From CALBTQ01 sp036725605 (GTDB taxonomy: Bacteria; Lernaellota; Lernaellaia; Lernaellales; Lernaellaceae), in contig DAIMDW010000067.1 in assembly GCA_036725605.1 (NCBI GenBank), positions 1 through 8,393 of the forward strand: DNA of 8,393 bases. Reading direction: 5' to 3'. Under the pieces are notes generated by a model. That model searched no databases, was not told the origin of the DNA, and saw only the letters and a list, made by a program, of their open reading frames with translations. Below are positions 5,444 through 8,393 of the stretch, in pieces (within the stretch, counting starts at the first letter, position 1; every line of letters starts with the position of its first letter). The position numbers and the translations under genes are program-made.

Positions 5444-6181
5444 TTACTGAGCTTTCTTATTGGGGTTGGCGGTTGTTGCGGCGGGGCGCCCGAAGGCGTC
5501 CACGAATTTCCGGTAGTCGAGATCGATCACATCGGGCAGACGACCGGTGCGGTCGCCCGCCTCAAAGTTCGGACTCGGTTGCGTGCGGATGACGCGATGG
5601 ATGACCTGTTTGCCGTCGTCCGTGCGAACGATCTCCTGGTCGCAAAACAGAATCAGATCGCTCATGCCGAGAACCAATTTTCGCGGCTTGTCCGGCAGGG
5701 ACGGAACGACCTTGTGCATCGTGCCGGTACGCGTCTGGATTTCCTGAACGGCGGCGTGGGAGATCAGCACCAGGCCGTAGGGCAGCATCGACAGCTTGGT
5801 CAACACGCGTTGGAATTCGGAAAGGATCAGCGAATGCCCTTTGCCGTAAGGCAAGTCGGCTTCGTGGGCGATCTTATTTTTTTCGCAGACGTGGTTGCGG
5901 CAGAGCGACCACAAATTGTCGAGCGTGTCCACGCAGATCGTCTTGAAGGCGTGTTTTCCCTCCGCGAGTTCGCGGCAGACCTCCAAGAATTTATCCCAGG
6001 TGTCGATGTCGATTTTGAAGATGGACAGAGCGTTGTGCCCGCTTTCCGTGGCAAGAAAAACCGCGTCGGGAAAAGCGGCGGCGAACGTGGTCTTGCCGAT
6101 CTTCGGATGCCCGTAGATGAAGACCGTGAAGTCGCTCAAATTGGTCTTCGGTTGTGATTTCTGTGTCGGTAACAGTGTCAT
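5444..6181 (-). CDS. Sak4-like RecA-fold ATPase (phage annealing/recombination protein)
   Basis: A 245-residue P-loop ATPase of the AAA_24/Sak4 type, the compact RecA-core proteins of phages. Walker A is GHPKIGKT at 24-31. LATESG at 43-48 matches the usual segment after the P-loop. Walker B is TICVD at 81-85, and GLVLISHA at 136-143 is the following conserved strand. Length is typical for Sak4. Characterised relatives bind ssDNA and promote annealing with an SSB. It is placed directly upstream of the DUF669 protein and downstream of a Cas4/RecB-like nuclease, which matches an exonuclease/annealase/SSB set. AAGGAG lies 7 nt before ATG 6181. Its leader is the CNNGG pentamer array, which ends 24 nt before the start codon. 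Other RecA-fold DNA-packaging or replication ATPases are possible but less likely. Confidence 0.88.
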   Translation of the reverse strand: MTLLPTQKSQPKTNLSDFTVFIYGHPKIGKTTFAAAFPDAVFLATESGHNALSIFKIDIDTWDKFLEVCRELAEGKHAFKTICVDTLDNLWSLCRNHVCEKNKIAHEADLPYGKGHSLILSEFQRVLTKLSMLPYGLVLISHAAVQEIQTRTGTMHKVVPSLPDKPRKLVLGMSDLILFCDQEIVRTDDGKQVIHRVIRTQPSPNFEAGDRTGRLPDVIDLDYRKFVDAFGRPAATTANPNKKAQ

Positions 6182-6205
6182 TTCATGTCTCCTTGTGTTT
6201 GATGT

Positions 6206-6345
6206 CCATGCCTCGCCTCGCCAAGCCGGGCCGTGCCCTACCTAGCCAAACCGTGCCATTCCTTGCCTTGCCCGACCGTGCCTCGCCTTGCCGTGCCGAG
6301 CCGTGCCTTTCCACACCCCGCCCAGCCATGCCTTGCCCAGCCCCG
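6206..6345 (-). repeat. array of 28 in-phase CNNGG pentamers (CCNNG on the + strand)
   Basis: Read on the + strand from 6206, every one of 28 consecutive pentamers begins with CC, with no insertion or deletion over 140 bases. The fifth position is G in 22 of 28. The third position is nearly even (A6, T9, G7, C6) and the fourth is T14, C6, A6, G2. On the mRNA strand this is a GG every 5 nt separated by three mostly free bases. Exact copies are scattered (CCGTG five times, CCTTG four times). This is therefore a degenerate phased array rather than a fresh slippage tract. It fills most of the only gap longer than 15 bp between the - strand genes and forms the leader of the Sak4-like gene. G2N3 runs could form two-tetrad G-quadruplexes, or the array could be a protein-binding track. 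Confidence 0.93.
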
Positions 6346-6346
6346 T

Positions 6347-6373
6347 AAAAACCAAGCGAGCTATACCGCCCGC
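6347..6373 (-). terminator. possible weak terminator or attenuator before the pentamer array
   Basis: On the - strand GCGGGC and GCTCGC pair with one G-U wobble around a GGTATA loop (6373-6356). TTGG and a T5 run (6351-6347) follow. The stop codon of the 190-aa gene lies at the loop/stem edge. The stem is short and the T-run is offset by GG, so termination would be partial at best. If it works, it would set the ratio of upstream nuclease genes to the downstream genes. Confidence 0.3.
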
Positions 6374-6933
6374 GAAACGTTCTCTTTGACCGGCTGCCAT
6401 TTCACGATCTTGAAGCGGCCGAACGGCCCGCCCTTGTCGGGACGGAAATCACCGATGCCGACCTTTCTCCCGGCGTCCGCGAGAATCGCGTAAGCCAACT
6501 CTTCGTTGAAAATGTCGGTGTCGAGGTCGGCGGTGAACGAGAGCGACCACTTGTCCAGGCGGGGGCGGTGCCTCATGATCCGGCCCCGCGTTGCGGGAAT
6601 GACGCAGGGCCTGGAATCGACCTCGAACTCCGTGGTGTCGTGGACGAGTTCGGTTTCCAAAATGGCCAAGGCCGCCATCGCAAGACGATCCGCCTGTTTG
6701 CGGCCGATCTTGTGAAACTTCCCGGCGGTGCGGAACGACTGGAGAACGTGCGTGGACGGCTGATAGAGCCGACCGTCCGGAAGCCGGTAGCAGACCTTCT
6801 CGGCCTCGTCCCGTGGCGTCTTTGCCCGAGGGATGCTCGATCCCGTTCCGTTGGATACCTTGACCTCCGCTTCCTCATTGAAGCGGTGCTGCAACAGCGG
6901 CGTGATTCCTTCGATGGTGATGTCGATCAACAT
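6361..6933 (-). CDS. phage-type protein of unknown function with glycine-rich C-terminal loop
   Basis: A 190-residue protein I cannot name. It starts MLIDITIEGITPLLQHRF, a β-strand followed by a turn. YRLPDGRLYQPSTHVLQSF lies near 49-67, RIMRHRPRLDKWSLSF near 119-134, and the end carries GIGDFRPDKGGPFGRFKIVKW (Gly159, Gly161, Pro165, Gly168-169, Gly172). The opening strand and the glycine-rich final loop recall RAMP/Cas7-like folds, but no CRISPR array or other cas gene is present and this is a weak pattern impression. It sits between the Cas4/RecB-like nuclease (14 bp gap) and the pentamer array leading to the Sak4-like gene, so a part in phage recombination is the contextual guess. AAGGAG lies 5 nt before ATG 6933. 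Confidence 0.78.
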   Translation of the reverse strand: MLIDITIEGITPLLQHRFNEEAEVKVSNGTGSSIPRAKTPRDEAEKVCYRLPDGRLYQPSTHVLQSFRTAGKFHKIGRKQADRLAMAALAILETELVHDTTEFEVDSRPCVIPATRGRIMRHRPRLDKWSLSFTADLDTDIFNEELAYAILADAGRKVGIGDFRPDKGGPFGRFKIVKWQPVKENVSRAV

Positions 6934-6947
6934 ATTGGCTCCTTGCC

Positions 6948-7967
6948 TTAGAAGACGGGCTGCCCGTCATTGGTTGACGATTCGTTGAGTTCCTCGTGGG
7001 GTGGTTGAACGCGGTAATGGTTATCCCGGACCAGCGGCGAGAAATCGCTGCGGCACAGTGGGAAGTAGGCGCACGGGCGGCCGTACTGAAAGCACTGGGA
7101 GGTGTTCTGATACCAGGTGTCGCGGCGGCGGGCGTCGAGGAAGTTCTGGGTCAGTTCCCAGAGTTCGAACTGGAGCACGGCGAAGCGGTCGCGTGAGATG
7201 TACAGAATCTCCCGGTGGAACATTCCCGGCTCGCTGTACTTGACCGCGAGGCGCGCCTGGAAGTCGTTGTCGGATTCCGGCATACGCCGCTGTGCCGAGG
7301 ACTTGCCGGTTTTGGATTTGGCGATCAGTTCCGCGCGGCGCGCTTCATACTCGACCTGGGTTTCGCCACGAGATTGCTGTAACTTCGCCTTGACCAAGAT
7401 GTTGTAGACGACGCCGCTGATGCGAATGCCCAGCGCCTGCTCGACGTACCAGACGTAAAGCGTGATTTGAAAATCCGTCCATAACTTCTCGATGTAACCG
7501 GAGTCGAGCACCGATGCAGTCTTGTGTTCCAGGAGGAAGTGCTCATCACCGATCCGGACGATCCCGTCGACTCGGCCCGCCAGGGTGAAGCTGCGCGAGG
7601 TTGCGCCGGTCGCCGGATTGACGACCTCGCCCTCAAACGTTTTTTCCAGTTCGACGACCTCGAATTCTTCGGTCGGATACCGGGTCGCATAACCCTTCAT
7701 GATGGCCGTCGCCAGGTGCCAGTCGCGCTGCTGGTCGTCGTCACCGACGCGGTTGGGATATGAGCGGTCGATCAGGTCAAGCACCTGGACGAGGTCGCGG
7801 TGCCGGTGCCAGCATTCGAGGAACTTGTGGATGGCGGAACCGAAGCGCAGGTTCGGATCGGATTCCAGGGACACGAGGAAATCGATGTACCGCAACTTGC
7901 AGGCCATACGGCAGTTGCGAAATAGACTCCACATCGAATAGGTGGACGTCATGCGGGGGTTGGTCAT
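6948..7967 (-). CDS. Cas4/RecB-like PD-(D/E)XK nuclease with candidate Fe-S cysteines
   Basis: A 339-residue nuclease of the PD-(D/E)XK superfamily, RecB/Cas4 branch. His47 lies in FGSAIHKFLE, Asp134 in AGRVDG, Glu147 and Lys149 in LLEHKTAS, and QITLYVW (167-173) supplies the Gln-x3-Tyr motif. N-terminal Cys19 and Cys23 and a C-terminal group Cys292, Cys299 and Cys305 match the layout of the 4Fe-4S staple of Cas4 and AddB; the C-x5-C end is typical, the C-x6-C step less so. Such enzymes degrade DNA from ends. Here it would produce single strands for the Sak4/DUF669 pair. An insertion of about 50 polar residues near 200-245 separates the core from the Cys cluster. Start ATG 7967 overlaps the upstream stop as ATGA, and AGGAG lies 8 nt upstream. 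No CRISPR array is present, so it is not called cas4. Confidence 0.88.
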   Translation of the reverse strand: MTNPRMTSTYSMWSLFRNCRMACKLRYIDFLVSLESDPNLRFGSAIHKFLECWHRHRDLVQVLDLIDRSYPNRVGDDDQQRDWHLATAIMKGYATRYPTEEFEVVELEKTFEGEVVNPATGATSRSFTLAGRVDGIVRIGDEHFLLEHKTASVLDSGYIEKLWTDFQITLYVWYVEQALGIRISGVVYNILVKAKLQQSRGETQVEYEARRAELIAKSKTGKSSAQRRMPESDNDFQARLAVKYSEPGMFHREILYISRDRFAVLQFELWELTQNFLDARRRDTWYQNTSQCFQYGRPCAYFPLCRSDFSPLVRDNHYRVQPPHEELNESSTNDGQPVF

Positions 7968-8380
7968 GATACTTTCTCCTTGCGGGAATGGCGGGAAATG
8001 TATGCGTCAACGGGCATCAGTTCGCCGTTGGATAAAAATGTCGGACCGGGGATGGATGCGCTGTGGTGTCCTTCGTCCGTGATAACGCCCCGGGAACGAG
8101 AAGGCGCTGCTGTGGCGTTCTCCGGTTTGCGCGACATACCCCAGAACAGATCGACGCGCCGGAATTCCCCGTACTGGAGGCTCTTGCAGGTCATGAGATC
8201 AGCGAAGAGCGTCTGAACGGATCGGCCGCTCTTGTCGCGTGAACGAATCTTCAGTTTGGTCGAGGACTGCTCAACGACTTCGTAGGTCCGGTTGGGATTG
8301 ATCGTTCCCTTGATCGCATGCGCCTGGAAATGATCCAGGATGTATTGTCTGCAGGCTTTGGCGCCCATGCGCTTTTGCAT
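7964..8380 (-). CDS. 138-aa protein of unknown function, first gene of the cassette in view
   Basis: I do not recognise this 138-residue basic protein. A helical N-terminus (MGAKACRQYILDHF, about 5-18) is followed by a β-prone stretch TYEVVEQSSTKLKIRSRD (about 32-49) and FRRVDLFWGM near 73-82. A polar, probably disordered linker of about 30 residues comes next, and a short C-terminal end rich in Arg, Lys and Ser. There is no signal peptide, membrane span or Cys pair. ATG 8380 has GGAGAG 4 nt upstream, so the gene looks complete although the window ends 13 bases further on. Its stop forms an ATGA overlap with the nuclease start, so the two are translationally coupled. A DNA-binding or nuclease-partner role is only a contextual guess. 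Confidence 0.72.
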   Translation of the reverse strand: MQKRMGAKACRQYILDHFQAHAIKGTINPNRTYEVVEQSSTKLKIRSRDKSGRSVQTLFADLMTCKSLQYGEFRRVDLFWGMSRKPENATAAPSRSRGVITDEGHHSASIPGPTFLSNGELMPVDAYISRHSRKEKVS

Positions 8381-8393
8381 CGTTCTCTCCGTT

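Noticed and set aside
4991..6157. 388-codon open frame on the + strand
   Set aside because: It lies antisense to the DUF669 and Sak4-like genes, which have clear motifs, ribosome sites and operon spacing. Long antisense frames are common in GC-rich DNA.
6206..6345. CRISPR array or classical tandem repeat reading of the pentamer tract
   Set aside because: There is no 20-40 base repeat/spacer structure. Units are 5 bases and only the CC phase is fixed.
6154..6493. + strand frames encoding Pro/Cys/Leu/Ala-rich peptides
   Set aside because: These are translations of the CCNNG pentamer array and of the antisense of the 190-aa gene, not proteins.
6948..7967. Calling the nuclease cas4 and the window a CRISPR locus
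   Set aside because: No Cas1, Cas2, effector or repeat array is present. The setting is a phage-type recombination cassette.

Overview
The window looks like one end of an integrated mobile element, either a prophage or a phage-like integrative element, in a bacterium of moderately high GC. The host cannot be named from this sequence. No ribosomal or housekeeping gene is present, and the module families seen here occur in prophages of Proteobacteria and probably also Planctomycetota (from memory). Strong Shine-Dalgarno sequences, overlapping stop/start codons and near-gapless packing on one strand are phage-like. No capsid, portal, terminase or tail gene lies in the window, so a complete phage cannot be claimed.

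Layout. Positions 1-632 hold no convincing protein gene. They contain a short hairpin near the left edge and, at about 219-285 on the + strand, what reads as the 3' end of a tmRNA gene (T-arm, acceptor strand and CCA) without the tag-coding part. Such 3' ends are common attachment sites of integrative elements. Positions 633-1900 carry a compact, more A/T-rich + strand operon of three genes: an EcsC-like protein, a TerB-like protein and a 59-residue cysteine-rich protein. The last is preceded by a complete anti-SD match.

From 8380 down to 1919 everything is on the - strand and reads as one transcription unit. In transcription order it is: unknown 138-aa protein; Cas4/RecB-like PD-(D/E)XK nuclease with candidate Fe-S cysteines; a 190-aa protein with a glycine-rich C-terminal loop; a 179-bp gap holding 28 in-phase CNNGG pentamers; a Sak4-like RecA-fold ATPase; a DUF669 protein; an ERCC4-type nuclease; a 69-aa protein; a DUF2924 protein; a large serine recombinase; and a small HTH protein. 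Five junctions overlap: four ATGA overlaps and a 35-bp overlap between the recombinase and the HTH gene.

How it may work together (inference). The nuclease would resect DNA ends, the DUF669 protein would coat single strands, the Sak4-like ATPase would pair or anneal them, and the ERCC4 nuclease would cut branched intermediates. The serine recombinase, with the DUF2924 and HTH proteins as possible accessories, would integrate or excise the element. The EcsC/TerB/Cys-rich operon sits between the recombinase end and the tmRNA scar, where accessory cargo is often found.

The most unusual object is the pentamer array at 6206-6345. It has 28 consecutive units with no phase slip, a fixed GG every 5 nt on the mRNA strand, degenerate positions between, and it ends 24 nt before the sak4-like start codon.
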